Shown piece by piece: positions 13,036-24,922 of a DNA stretch of 64,000 nucleotides; position 1 is the first letter of the stretch; each line of letters starts with the position of its first letter. Under the pieces are notes generated by a model. It worked only from the letters and a program-made list of their open reading frames with translations. It had not been told where the DNA came from and did no database searches. A program made the position numbers and the translations under genes. Origin of the DNA: Telopea speciosissima. Lineage: Eukaryota > Streptophyta > Magnoliopsida > Proteales > Proteaceae. The stretch spans positions 52,879,464 to 52,943,463 of the forward strand of contig NC_057917.1 in assembly GCF_018873765.1 (NCBI RefSeq). The letters are read 5' to 3'.

Positions 13036-15169
13036 CGGAGCTGGAGCTTGAGGAGAGGGAGGAAGGAGGGGGAAATTTCACAGCCAGGGAAAAGAAAACA
13101 CAATATCTTAAATAATTGGGAAGTGGAATAGGGTGTGGTTCAACCGGATTGATTAAAAATCAAGGAAGAAAGTGTCGAGTTGTCTTCATTATGGTTCGGT
13201 ATGTACTGGTTTGATTCAAACCATTTGCTTTTGAACCAGTCAATTTGAAAGTGTAAAAAGGTGAAAAAGATGGGTAGTTTGGACATTTGATAACATCATG
13301 AGAGAAACAAAGGTAAAAGAATTCACTTTTTCCTTTTCTGTAATGAATCAGAAATAAAATTTAAGGTAGGAAAGTATTAGTAAATATAAGTTAAATATAG
13401 GAAAATGATAGTAATTGCCCCTGCCCTTATCTTTACTATGTTTTCTCCTCTCAATGTGATCTTTCAAAAACCCAACCCAATGATTCAGTCTAGAGAAATC
13501 TTCTTGAAGGCCTAGCTAGTCTAAGTTTGGTCCCAAGGTGGGCTTAATTTGGTATGTACCAAGCCGAGCCCAACTACTTGGGGGTTCTCGGGTAATGTGA
13601 TAATGTCCTTTGGAAGGGCTCTTCAATTAATTTCATGTTTCAGCTCCTGGGTCCTGGGAAGGTTGCTTTAGATGGCATGTATCTTGCTAGCTTTTGTCCT
13701 CTTGGCTACACGGTGTGATATTGGGTCAGGTCAGGTGATATCCTGAGTTCCTGACCCCTTTTTCTTTTCTTTTTTTTTTTTTTTTTTTTTTCCCTCTTTT
13801 TAACAAGTCTCTTCGTTTCTCATTGGGTGTGATTATGTGAATACCCCTAGAGGGTTAAAGGCTTAGATCTATATTTCTCTTTCTTTCCGGCCTCCATCTG
13901 TGAGTTATACGCTTTTACTTCCCAACTTTAGAAACTCTGAGCACATAATCTTGTTCTCTCCCACTCAATTCCCAAACCTGCCATTGTCAACATGGATTTA
14001 GTTATCGATATTGTATTGACCGATATGTATTGATGTCGTTGGTATTAAATATTAATATTTAATCAATGTGTATTGGTAGATAGTATCAAAATATTCTATT
14101 GAATATATCGGTTGGATATGATTGATCGTTCCAATCATATCGGTCATGGTATTGATTAATATATTGTTTAACGTATGAGTATGGTATTGTTTTATACATA
14201 TCGGTATCGTTCCATACTATTGATATGTATTGTTGTTTTTTAAAATTTTTTTGTTTTATTTTATATTATTTTTTGATTGATACAAAAACGGATTCTAAAA
14301 AGATGGCTTTGACAATCCGTATTGAATCATATATATATATAACCAAGCTGAGAGGCATGGCTAAAAACAGAACATATAAATCTATATTATATCATTTGAC
14401 CCAAATGTCATGGAATGTTGTTTTCCTTGTAGTTAAGATATTGAGAATTATAGTCTCACATCAATTTGTTCTGATCTTTGATGACTTCATATGGTTGAAG
14501 AGCTTTCTCCATCTAATGTTTTAGGATTTTGAGTTTGAATCTTAATATATCATCAGATCCCATGACCTTTTGTTAGCGTCCCTAAATATTTTGTCTACAT
14601 GTAGAGTCAAGTTTTCCAAAGCTACATATAAGGGGTAGGGATGGTTAAGTCAATATTTATAGAAATGCCATTGATTGTGGAAATATATCATTTCCACGCT
14701 TTGCATTTAACTCATGCGTAGTTTTTCTAAATTTTTATCCTACCTTTAATTTTCAAATTACATTTATCACTATTAGACAATTAATTAGGTACATATAACC
14801 TACTTCATTACATAGTTCTAGGACAATGGAGGTACGTAGAATTATTAAAAAGAAAAAAGATATTTTCTTTGTTATCTTGCACCTTCTTAGGGATCCTCAA
14901 CACAATACTCTGGGCAATGCCTGAATCTGAAAATTTCGGATCCTATGAACTTAGCCTTAATAGCTAAGAAGGCATAGGAACTCATAAACCCTCAAACTTC
15001 TTTCTCGGGTTGTCTCATGAAACAAAAATACTTTCCTAATTCTTCCATCTTTCAAGCTTCAATTCCATCGTCGGCATCCTGGGGATGGAAATCTATAATG
15101 TGTTCCTCTCTTCTTTTGAGAAAAAGATTATTTTCCAGGTAGGAATGGTCACTCTATACACCCATGGTT

Positions 15170-15544
15170 ATACTACTAGATTCCAATTCATCCACCATTT
15201 GTAGCTCCTTTTCCTCTTCCTAAAGATGCCCCATTATTGGTTGATCAGATTATAAACCCTTTCACTCGATCATGATTTCATTGGTGGTCCCCAGAGATTA
15301 CTCAAGCTATTTTGGCAATCCCTCACCCTTATTTTTCCCGAGTTGATAGGATTGTTTGGACTCCCACTACAAGTGGGGAATTTATGGTAGCATTAGCCTA
15401 CCGCTTAGCAATATGGGAAGAATGCTTTCCCCAACAACATTGATGGCTTAAATTGTGGCATACCCCGATGGCACCGAGGACTCAGATTTTCAGCTAGAAA
15501 ATTATCCACGGCCGAGTCCCTACTGTTGATTTTCTTATCAATTA

Positions 15545-15605
<61 letters not shown>

Positions 15606-15850
15606 CTGGACTGTCCTATAGAAGAAAAAAAAAATTATTTGTATTTGTGTCTTATCTTGGATGATATTCTGTATTTATCTTTCTATTTTGAGTCTTGTAC
15701 CTTTGGATATATTCTAAGGGAGATTAACAATATTGTTGACTCCCTTGCCAGGAGGGCATTGTCACTAACGGGTGAGACAGTTTGACCCAATTTCGATCCA
15801 TGGATTATGGAGATGTGTTCTTCTCCTTATTCCATGTGTACCACTCGATG
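15170..15850 (+). pseudogene. LINE (L1-type) 3' fragment: zf-RVT plus RNase H-like part
   Basis: The plus strand at about 15340-15540 translates, with stops and shifts, to a zf-RVT pattern ('DRIVWTPTTSGEF', then 'LWHTPMAPRT'). After an (AT)n tract at 15548-15602, 15610-15790 resembles the C-terminal RNase H-like domain ('REINNIVDSLARRAL'). Stop codons interrupt the frame. It lies between cassettes 1 and 2. Confidence 0.55.
15548..15602. repeat. (AT)n microsatellite
   Basis: About 27 AT dinucleotides interrupt the LINE fragment, so the tract arose or expanded after insertion. Confidence 0.95.
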
Positions 15851-16490
15851 ACATATAAATAAATTACCCCCTTCACTCATTGAGGGGGGTTGGGGGTGTT
15901 TGTACCCAAAAAAAAAAAAAAAAAAAAAAATTTTCTTGTCCGGCTCAATACTCCAATCCCTCTAATAAGGGAGATGGACACCATCTGAGCAGAGTGTTCG
16001 GATAAGGGTAGAGTGGTCATTATGCCCCCTTGTAAGAATCGTATGTTTTCATCAACTCCAATATTCTATTGTACAAGTTCGAAACCATCCATTCTCATGC
16101 AATTCGATGCTACCGTCGAGCATGGTGAGGGATTCCTCATTCCTTCTTCAAAAAACATAAAGGAAACTACAAGCCAAATACACGTCGTCAACGTAATGCA
16201 TCATGCATCAGCATCAAATAATGGGAAAAATCTCCCCACAATGCTTAATGCAATGTGCAATTCCCTTCTCACCTGATCTTTTTATTATTTTCTCTCTTTG
16301 AAGTATGTAATTGAAAATGATACCTTTTTCAAGATAACCATTGGTACCCATGACCTCTCCCATAAAATATCTAAGAGGCTAGACTACCGCTACAATTTAA
16401 GGTTTCTGTGATTCGGTCAATGCGTCTCTCTTCCTGAGTTCCTTAATTCCCTTCTCTCTGAGCTCTGACGCCTCAACATACCCTCCCGTC

Positions 16491-17304
16491 ATGCCTCGAC
16501 AACCTCTCTACCGTTCTGCTCTGTTCTTTCTCGTCCTTCTTCTTCTTCTTCTTCTACTCTTGATGATGGTGGATCAATCCAATAGCGTTTCCCTGAACTC
16601 ATCTTCCAGTCTCTGCACTTCCTCGTTTGATTGCGGCAACAACGTTACAATCAGGTACCCTTTCTGGCCCATAAACAATCAAACTTCTTCTATCTACTGC
16701 GGTTACCCTGGCTTTGGCATCTCCTGCTCCCCCGACCAACAACCCGTCCTTAGCCTTCCACTTGATGACTACTACGTGGAGAGAATCAATTACACCTCCG
16801 AAACCCTCACCCTCATCGACACCGATCTCTTCCGTCAAACATGTCCCAGGCCAAGTCAAAACATTTCCCTCTCAACCCTTCCAAACGTAACCTACACTTC
16901 TTCTGATCTCAACCTCAATTTCTTCTTCAACTGTACCTACCACCCTTCACCCTCCCAGTTCCCTCCGATGACTTGTTTCTCGACCGGTAAGAATTGGTCT
17001 TACGTGTTTACGGATGGTCAGATTCAACAATTGCCAGCGTTGGATTGGAACAATTTGAATCTCTATTGTGAGGTCAACGTACTGGTGCCGGTCAATAGGT
17101 CATCTAATCTAACGGATCTGATTAATTCTTATTCTGAGGTCTTACAATCTGGATTTGAGTTGAATTGGGGAACGGTCCGAGACTGTGTTGAGTGCGAGAT
17201 TTCTGGTGGGCTTTGTGGGTCCAATAACACTGCCTCCCCCTCCCAGTTCCTCTGCTTTTGCTCCGATGGAGTGCAAATGGGCTTCAACTCCACTTGCCAC
17301 ACTG
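16491..17304 (+). CDS. LRK10L/WAK-like ectodomain exon, cassette 2
   Basis: Encodes 271 residues plus one base. The N terminus has a long Leu-rich signal peptide (residues about 10-28). A GUB_WAK_bind domain follows with 'FDCGNN', 'IRYPFW' and 'YCGYPGFGISC', then a WAK_assoc part with 'CVECEISGGLCG' and 'FLCFC'. It is the closest paralogue of cassette 1 across its length. The exon ends in phase 1 at ACTG|GTACGT, the same donor as cassette 1. If the donor is not used the frame runs 16 more residues and stops at 17355. No kinase or membrane exon lies between here and cassette 3. It would join the acceptor at 30499 over a 13.2-kb intron. Alternatives are a secreted receptor-like protein or a truncated paralogue. 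Confidence 0.75.
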
Positions 17305-17469
17305 GTACGTTTCCTACCCCTTCTATGTACATTACCTTCTCTTCTCTGTTAGAATAGGCAGGAGATCTTGCTGCTCTCCGCGGTCGGATTGGAATCCAGC
17401 TAATTAAGCAGATGCTATATTGCCTATCCATTCCAATCCAATTGTTGGTAACTATTTGCAATTTTAGCA

Positions 17470-17672
17470 CATGCCATTTCTAAATGGGCAGTTTCTTACC
17501 CTCAGTTTTTTTTTTTTTCCATCTTATGCACCGCAATTAGAGATTACTGCTATTGTTGTGGATTTACATCTACGACAGAGTTGCATTGAGTATTGTTCTT
17601 TTCTCTTGTTAGTATATCTAAAAATGTTACTGTCCATGCCATTTCTAAATGGGCAGTTTCTTACCCTCACCA
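17470..17672. repeat. Direct repeat pair downstream of cassette 2
   Basis: A block of about 35 bases ('catgccatttctaaatggg' and onward) occurs at 17470-17506 and again at 17636-17671, both followed by T-rich sequence. It looks like a local duplication; it is not seen after cassette 1. Confidence 0.8.
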
Positions 17673-18530
17673 GATTTTTTTTTGAATTCCTCTTTCTCTA
17701 CAGAATATTCAAGAGCTTGCATGCATGTTTTTGCCAACTCATGGCTAATAATATCTCCCCCTTCTTTAGAAATAATAATAATAATAATTACATCTTACCT
17801 TCCCTAAAATAAATGTTTTGGATAACCACAACTACCTGCTCCATAAGTAGACTTTTCATTTTGTCTAACTATATATATTATTATGGAATTTGCTTGGTGT
17901 AACCACAGCTTGATGCACTAGGTCTGGCACCAAGTCAATGAGCAAAAATGTGGGTTGGAACCTCTATACAATAGGGGTATTTTGGGAAAAAAAAATTAGT
18001 CTCATATTGAAATGGGCTTTGTGTCTTATTTGCTACATATATAGGATGGTCACAATTTTTTGTAACCAAAGATTAACCCTATTATTGATAGATTTGTTCT
18101 TTGTTGACTGTTACATTATTAGTTAATTAGTTAGTTATTGGAAGGTATGGGTGATTATAATCACATAATCACAACCATAATATAGCTGATACATAATGGT
18201 AGCTAGCTAGGCACATTATAGATTAGTGACCCATCATCACCAGTAGAGAATCCCACGCATGGTGACCCTCTGTGGTTGGACTTTAGGGTTATCGATCATC
18301 ACAGTGTCACCCCCAATTGACAAGGTTAAAACTGCCCTCTCTTTGGCCATCTGACACTACCGATTCCCATAATGAAGGAAAACTCAGTCCAGAGAAAGAT
18401 TGTGAACTTTGCTGTCCAAACTTGGTAATCGTAAGGGTCTCACCATTATTTTTGCATTTCAGTTTAGTCGGGCCCTTAATTTTAACTCCTATGTATACTA
18501 AGTATGATACTTAGGGACTTGTAGCATTGT

Positions 18531-18832
18531 ATTTTTTTTTTTGGGTGGGGGTGGTGGGGGATCTTAGACGGAGAATTATCTCTGATTTCCTTCCCAGTAC
18601 AGTTCCCTAGTGCCTCTAATAAGAGTGGGGGGTGGACCTCACCCAGGTAGTATGTTCAGGCAAGGGGTAAGGTGGTCATTTCTGTTCTCCTATAAGAGGA
18701 ATTGCAGGAATTGTACCGAACATGAAATCACAGGGGATAAAGATCCCAGGAGGTCTTGAGCTTGACACCTCTTGAGGACTAACCTCAATGCAATAGCCAC
18801 AAGCCAGCTGCCGCTAGCGCAATTGTTCTCTT
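18531..18832 (-). mobile_element. tRNA-derived SINE-like element
   Basis: On the minus strand an A-box-like CTAGCGGCAGCTGG (near 18815) is followed by a B-box-like AAGCTCAAGACC (near 18755). The plus-strand left end is a T run followed by a G-rich tract. The arrangement resembles the fragments at 11873 and 18884. Confidence 0.4.
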
Positions 18833-18883
18833 GTAGTATTGTACTTGAAATGAGGATAGTATTAATTAGTTTTAAATGTTCGG

Positions 18884-19145
18884 GGTCTTTTTTTTTTTTT
18901 TTTTTCTATTGGAACTAGAGGTGTCCGGCCTTTTGCAGTCTAATTCCCCCAGGGTTCGTGCAGGACCCCACAACACACACGAACCAGAAGATACTGGGGC
19001 CCCCATGTTCACCAGGGAGTTTCCTCTCAGGTGGGTGGTCCCAAGGGGGGGAGGCGGAGTGGAACTTAGGACCTTCAACTTCCTTAGGCCTCCTCCCTTG
19101 CCAACTGCGTTGCCCCTTGGGGTTAATGTGAGGGGTTATATTCTC
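18884..19145 (-). mobile_element. tRNA-derived SINE-like element
   Basis: The minus strand has an A-box-like GCAGTTGGCAAGGG (near 19105) and a B-box-like AGTTCCACTCC (near 19055). An 18-base T run at 18888-18905 marks its other end. Internal open frames are artefacts of this repeat. Confidence 0.45.
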
Positions 19146-19204
19146 ACACATATCATATGATGTTCATGTCTTCACCATTGCTTGAATTTATGAATTTAGC
19201 TATA

Positions 19205-19430
19205 TATCGAGATCTGATCGATTGTATCGGAATACGCATATCAGTTTAATACCGAATCTGTGGTACAAAAATCAAGGAGGGCAAAAGAGTAATAAAAAGA
19301 AAAGAAAAGAAAAGGTATCAGAATCTTTTGGGGCAAAAGAGTCTGATCGGGTTTGATACAACTGATCCATATTGGTATCATATCAATATCGGCGGCAATT
19401 AATATGGTTCCGATATTTTGAACTAAACCT
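19205..19430. repeat. MITE-like sequence rich in 'ccgata/tatcgg' motifs
   Basis: Repeated 'atcgat', 'tatcgg' and 'ccgatatt' motifs resemble the families at 13990-14230, 26084-26313 and 57725-57940. The ends are not sharply defined. Confidence 0.3.
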
Positions 19431-20249
19431 TGCATGGATCATCAGAGTTGGAAAATTTCATATTTGTTTTCTTCTTACCCTACTCGTCACATTTCGGATT
19501 CAATGAGAGGGTGGGAGACAGATTCGTTCCACTAATAGGTGATATCATACAGATTCCTTCCCATGTTAGCAGCGTGGGAAACCCTCTCCCATATTTTTAT
19601 TATGTTTTATCCTCTCAAGGTGATCGATCTCTGTCAAAAAACCTATCCAATGCTCAGTCTGAGAAAACTTCGTCAACGCCTAGCTAAGTCCATATTAGTT
19701 CCCAAGATGGGCTTTCAATTATTAGGCTTGATTTGGTTTGTAAAAGTCCGAGCCCATCTACTTTAGGGGTGGGTTCTTGGCCAATGTCCTTTGGGACTTG
19801 GGAGTATCCTCAATTAGTTTCAGGTTTCAGCTCCGAACCTGTAAAGGTTGCCTTTAAAACTTAGTCAGCTCACTATTCTTATCTTCTAGAATGCTTTTAT
19901 ACATGCTTTAATTGCCCAAAAAAACAAAAAAAAAAGTTTTTTTCGACCCAGAAGGGTGTGAATGGTAATGAGGTTAAGGCTGGATCAAAAGTTCTTATAT
20001 ATTAGTTTTCATATGTTTATTTTACTAAATTGGCATGGAATTTTGTGTAATTTTTGTTGAGATGTTGAGAGTTATAGGATTATAGTTCGTTGTATATTAT
20101 GTCTTTGATGCCTTTATATACTTGAGGAGTTCTCTTCACTTGATGTTTTAAGTTTTAAGGTTTTGGATTAGACCTTCCATAACGTTGTTGAGTCCATGCC
20201 TCTACTTCTCTGTCCACCCATAGAGTCCTTCTTTATCTTTAAACCTGTA

Positions 20250-20688
20250 CAATTAAGACCTATTAGACACAACATGGCACATTGCTAAAGCAAATGAAAT
20301 GTCCACCCTAGTTCTCCCGTAAGAGGAGATAATAAAAAATAAATAATGATGATAATAATAATAATAAATAATTTAAATTACATCTTTGACAAAATTATAG
20401 TCTAATTTAAACTACCATGCGGCAGATATTAGGTTAGAAGGAACCTTCTCCATCATAATTATCATCATTGTCATCATCAACATATTTGTAGGCTATGATC
20501 CATCATGTCTACTCACAGCTCAGAAACAGTTAAATGAGTAAGTCATGAAGCATGAAGACCATTAATATTCTTTGAAGAAGAAGTAAAGTTTGACAACATC
20601 TCCTCTCTGACAAATTATCCTTGAAGCAATAAAGTTTGATAACATCGATCTCCTTTACAACAAATTATCTACTCTTAGCTTCTTCCAA
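20250..20688. promoter_or_regulatory. Presumed upstream region of cassette 3
   Basis: AT-rich sequence with an 'aataataat' tract near 20350 and a short duplicated block ('taaagtttgataacatc' and 'taaagtttgacaacatctc' at 20583-20650) just before the cassette 3 start. I see no convincing TATA box. The regulatory role is assumed from position only. Confidence 0.25.
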
Positions 20689-21487
20689 ATGCATCTGATC
20701 AATCTCCTCTTCCCTTCTCATCTCTTCTTCCTCCCCCTCATCATCATCTCTATTATCAACAATGTTTCGAAATCATCATCAAGTGTAATCGATGAAAGGT
20801 ACTCAAATTGCAGCGAAAACAACTACAACTGTGAGAACCTATCCGGTATCGGTTATCCTTTCTGGGGGAACGGTCGACCTAATTATTGTGGGTTACCTGG
20901 TTTTGAGCTCAACTGCAACAATGGCTCTTCTGAGATAGTGATGGGATCACAAAGGTACCGAGTTCTGGAGGCCTATCTACAACCCCAAATTCTCAGAATA
21001 GCAAGAACAGATTTATGGGAAGATTCATGTCCAAACAAGTTCTTCAACACTACCCTTGATTTCAATCTCTTCAATTACAGTGGTTCTGAAACTAACCTTT
21101 CCCTCTTCTATAATTGTCCTCCTTTAATGGAAACCCTAGCTACTAACAAGATCAGATGCCATTCTGGGGAGGTTTATTTCATGATCTCCTCTTCCAATGG
21201 TACTGCTGATCCATACCAAAGCTTTAACAACTGCAGACACAGAATTGTGGTTCCAATTCTTGAAGCATATGCTCAACAATTGCTGGTCAATCGATCTACC
21301 CTTCTTCCGGAAGCTCTGAAAAATGGTTTCATGGTGGAATATTATACTACAAAGCAAAATCAGTACTGTGGGGAATGCATGAAATCGGTTTGGCGATGCG
21401 GGTATAACTCTTCTTTATGGCATTCTTGCTGCTTTTGCCCTTATCGTCTTTCTACATCCATGAATTCTGCACCTTCTCGTTCCACGG
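20689..21487 (+). CDS. LRK10L/WAK-like ectodomain exon, cassette 3
   Basis: Encodes 266 residues plus one base. A signal peptide (residues about 4-25) is followed by a GUB_WAK_bind domain ('NYNCEN', 'GYPFW', 'YCGLPGFELNC') and a WAK_assoc part with 'YCGECMKSVWRCG' and 'CCFC'; the usual 'SGG' is replaced by 'SVW'. It is clearly more divergent from cassettes 1 and 2 than they are from each other. The frame is unbroken, and the exon ends in phase 1 at CACGG|GTACGT. Unspliced, it stops after 8 more residues at 21514. No membrane or kinase exon follows before cassette 4; the acceptor at 30499 is 9.0 kb away. Confidence 0.75.
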
Positions 21488-21811
21488 GTACGTATTATGT
21501 ACACCTTTTCTCATAGATAATTTGTAGTGTCTACGGGTGTTGGTGACATATAGTTAGTTACTTGGATACCTTCTCCTTAACGACTAGCTTTTAAAGATGA
21601 GTTTATATGAATTTATAAAAAAGATAGGATAGTATTTTGGAAACTCGATCTGGATAGGAATTTCTTCCTTATGCATCCCAGCTCTTCCCATCTGATCACC
21701 ACCTCCTCATCTTTCTGTTGATCATCGTCTTCTTCATCTTCTTCCCATTGTTCTCCTGTGGAGCAGGGCCCATAATCGACAGAGACCTAATGTACCCGCT
21801 TTGATACCATG

Positions 21812-22030
21812 TTAAGATGTGTGAAGAATTTGAATAGAAAACTTATATCGTATGTGATCACATGCTTAATAGGATTAATTGAACTCTACATGGAATGAAA
21901 GATTGTATGAGAGGTTTCCTTATTGAGGAAATTAATCTCAATATCGTCCAATAATTATAGATACCCTTTCACAGAATATGTAGATATAGTTAATCCCACT
22001 CTAATCTCATAGCATAGGCTTTCTTTTGTT
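21812..22030 (-). repeat. Copia LTR-like fragment
   Basis: On the minus strand a sequence close to the primer-binding motif (TGGTATCAAAGC) ends beside TGTTAAGATGTG, which would be an LTR start. The body is short and I see no partner LTR. Confidence 0.3.
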
Positions 22031-22250
22031 TCTCTAGCTGTGGGGCTCGGCCCAGCCCACAAATTTTTAGGCCAGAACTTAGAAAATTTTAAGAGGTAAG
22101 AGGCCAGGGTATAGGTTTGACTTAGTAGCATATATAAGTTAAATGATGGGTCAGGGTTTATACCATTAACTTTCCAAGGCTCTGTTTGTTTACAAGTAAA
22201 AAAACAATGAAGAAACGTAAAAAATCTATAAAAGGGAGAAAGAGCCCCAC

Positions 22251-22407
22251 CCAGTCCCACAGCGCACACTGCCCCTACGCGTAGACACAATGGCATGCGT
22301 AATGATCGCCGCACCCCTTGAAAAGATGGAAATGACTAGGGATGCGGCAGTCATTTCATGCACCCCAGTGTCTGGGCGCAGGGGCAGCATGTGTTGTGCG
22401 CGACTGG
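22251..22407. repeat. GC-rich foldback MITE
   Basis: The left arm (from 22251) and right arm (to 22407) pair imperfectly over about 65 bases, for example 'actgcccctacgcg' with 'gcgcaggggcagcat'. It resembles foldbacks at 7364-7476, 34451-34660 and 35812-35921 in composition and motifs ('gacac', 'gtgtctgggcg'). Confidence 0.6.
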
Positions 22408-23097
22408 ATGGCGTTCTCTTTCCCAAAATAAAAAGGAAAAAAAAAAAACTTTTGTAATCATAGTTGAAAAACTAACTTAAAATAGGGAATCAGAGGAATA
22501 GTACAATTCTGTCGTGCCGATTCATTAGCATGTGGATTTGGGTCCTCCTCTGTAGCATGACATGGTGTGTAGAGCACCATCCGACGGACCGTAGTGCTTG
22601 GGCACGCAACCCAACACACAGCCTGGGTATTATGCCTGTGTGTTGGATTGCGTGCCTAAGCATGACGGTTTGAAACTCGTGACGCCCATTGGTGTAAAAC
22701 TGCACATTAGTGTCAAAGGAAACCCTCTTCCCTTAAAATATTAGTAAAATAGTAAGGGGAAGGTTATCATGCAGGCCACGTGATGCTGAAGAGCTCACGA
22801 ATTCGTCCAATAGCTAGTAGGGAGCTTTTTGTCATTTCGAACCCCTCTTGGTGGTAGACATAACCGTGCACGGAGTATCATCCCTATGGGTCCCATATGG
22901 TGAGAATAGAATATAGAAATGTCATTGTGGGTCCATTGTTTATTATGTGAGGAGGGTGTAAAGGAATCTCTACAAGGGCAGTGTAGCAATCTTTTTCCTA
23001 TAAAGTAATTATATATTTTTACAGAAAGGAGTTTGCTGCTAACCAGCATGGGGCCAATAGGAGTGCGTGCATGGGCAGCCAATGTGAGGACGTACTA

Positions 23098-23488
23098 AGG
23101 GTGTCAATTCGGTGTTGAAACCATTTATCGAACCGGTACCGTACCGAATACAATGCGGTACGATATCAGTATGGAGGTTGATACCGACGGTATATACCAA
23201 TACCGTTCCAAACCGTATTAACATAATATATATTAAATGTATATAATAATTTATATATAAGAATTTAACATACAAAATTTTATATATTTCATACTATATA
23301 TATAATATAATATAAGAAACCGTGTATTGTATCTTATACATACCAAATAAAATCGTACACCGAATCGATACCATACGGTACAATATTAGTATGGAAAAAT
23401 GGTACCGTATTTGGTATGGTACGATATCGGTATGACTATTTGACTTTAGTATTGTACCGGATACCAATACCGTACCAATTGACACCCT
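23098..23488. mobile_element. MITE with AGGGTGTCAATT inverted ends
   Basis: A 391-bp element has ends AGGGTGTCAATT and AATTGACACCCT. Its interior is rich in 'ggtaccgtac' and 'atatcggtat' motifs that pair with each other. The flanks share 'acgtac' close to both ends, so the target duplication is probable but its exact limits are uncertain. Ends of this type are common in hAT-type MITEs. Confidence 0.65.
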
Positions 23489-23776
23489 TGCAACGTACCC
23501 CTATGGGTCAGCGTTCTTTTTCCCTATTTATATTTAGACACATTATTCTCATTCTATTTTTTGTTTTAATTTAATTTACATTAGAGTTTATTTAAGAGTG
23601 GTACGGATATTTGACAAGTTGCTTTTTTTTTTTTTATGGATAAAAAAAAATATAAATTAAACTAAAGAAATAAGAGTTTGTACAATATTGTCTTTGACAA
23701 GTTGAATTAGCCATTTTCGGTGGTTAGAATATGTGCAAGACTCCAAAAGTAGGATCCTTTTAAATATCTAGAGGGT

Positions 23777-23818
23777 GTCTCTCTCTCTCTTTTTTTCTCT
23801 CTCTCTCTCTCTCTCTCG
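23777..23818. repeat. (CT)n microsatellite
   Basis: CT tract interrupted by a short T run. Confidence 0.85.
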
Positions 23819-23922
23819 CCTTTATTTATATGTATATAAATGTTTGGTAGCTAGAGAAGCTGTGCCCCATATTCAAGGAAAGCTATTGAATGCATAGTTT
23901 TTGGAAGAAACCTAGTTTAGAA

Positions 23923-24914
23923 CTTAGTTAGTAAGTTCGGGAATGGTAATTGAACGAAAATGGATATGTAAGATAATTAAACGGACTAAATGGTAATAAT
24001 ACTTTTTAAAAATTTGGCTTCATAAAAGCATACGATAATAATATGGTATGCATTTAATACGGGTATAATATGGTAATAATACTTTAAAAAAACGGACATA
24101 TATTCATTATATAACGTGCATTCATCATCTAATAAATAAAATAATATCATGATTTTATGAACTAAAATAAACACAATAATATAATATACTATATAACATC
24201 TCTAAAATTATCATTTAACATACCAAAATATCAATAATCTACAAGAAATGAATGTAGATTGTCTGAAAATGAGATGAGCAAGTTGATTACCTTATCATTA
24301 AATCATTTTTCCAACATTACATTTCTTTCTATCTACAATGAGATAACCATATATTTTTAATCAGATGTGTTCTTGTGAAGGGGGATGAGTTCCCACTAAT
24401 TAAGCAACACAAGACAAGAGGGAGAGTTCCAGATATGGATCTCCACTGTACACATTAGCTACAAAAGACAGAAAAACAAGAATAAAATAGAATAGAGATT
24501 GAGCCGTTCTCGTCAATATCACACCAGATTCATTTGCTTCACTACCACCATCAAAGTTCAAAGACTAGAGAAACAAGAGGAGAGTCCAAGACTTAAGTGC
24601 CGCTTTGTTAAACAGAGATGGGGAGGATGATTGGAGATGGAGGGCGGCTACTGTTGCGGCAACAGTGTTGCCTGCTACGGTTGGATGTTCAACGCAAATC
24701 GAAAGGGACGAAAGGGAAAGTGAAATCGTTTCTCTAAATTCTAATCTTTTGGGTTTTTTTTTTTTTAAAAAAAAAAACGTATAATATGTGTATTATACGA
24801 ATATAATATTTGATCGATTAAAAAACGTGTTTTTTTATAAAAATACGAAAAAATATAGGGACGAGAGTATTATACATTTAAAAATTCGAATACTATGTGT
24901 ATTTACTAACTAAG
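23923..24914. mobile_element. hAT-like non-autonomous element with 8-bp target duplication
   Basis: A 992-bp element starts CTTAGTTAGTAAG and ends TTTACTAACTAAG. It is flanked on both sides by GTTTAGAA (23915-23922 and 24915-24922), an 8-bp target duplication typical of hAT elements. The interior is homologous to 5294-7366. No transposase is visible. It sits between cassettes 3 and 4. Confidence 0.8.
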
Positions 24915-24922
24915 GTTTAGAA

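Larger units (their letters stand above)
10440..14620 (+). repeat. Tandem duplication unit 1 (cassette 1 plus flanks)
   Basis: This segment is homologous to 16410-20250. Matches include the 5' leader ('cagtcaatccgtctctc' versus 'ggtcaatgcgtctctc'), the exon itself, the downstream 'tttggataaccctgcc...ctgctcc' block (11690; partner 17818), the block around 13440-13680 (partner 19590-19860), and the block at 14390-14620 (partner 20030-20240). Unit length is about 6 kb. Later insertions differ between units, such as the LINE fragment at 12879-13035. Confidence 0.65.
16410..20250 (+). repeat. Tandem duplication unit 2 (cassette 2 plus flanks)
   Basis: Partner of 10440-14620, with exon and both flanks in the same order. 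Spacing between the exons is 5963 bp and between the downstream homologous blocks about 6.15 kb. SINE-like insertions at 18531-19145 are specific to this unit. Confidence 0.65.

Noticed and set aside
18876..19160. Open frames on both strands
   Set aside because: They fall within a SINE-like element with a T run and tRNA-like boxes.
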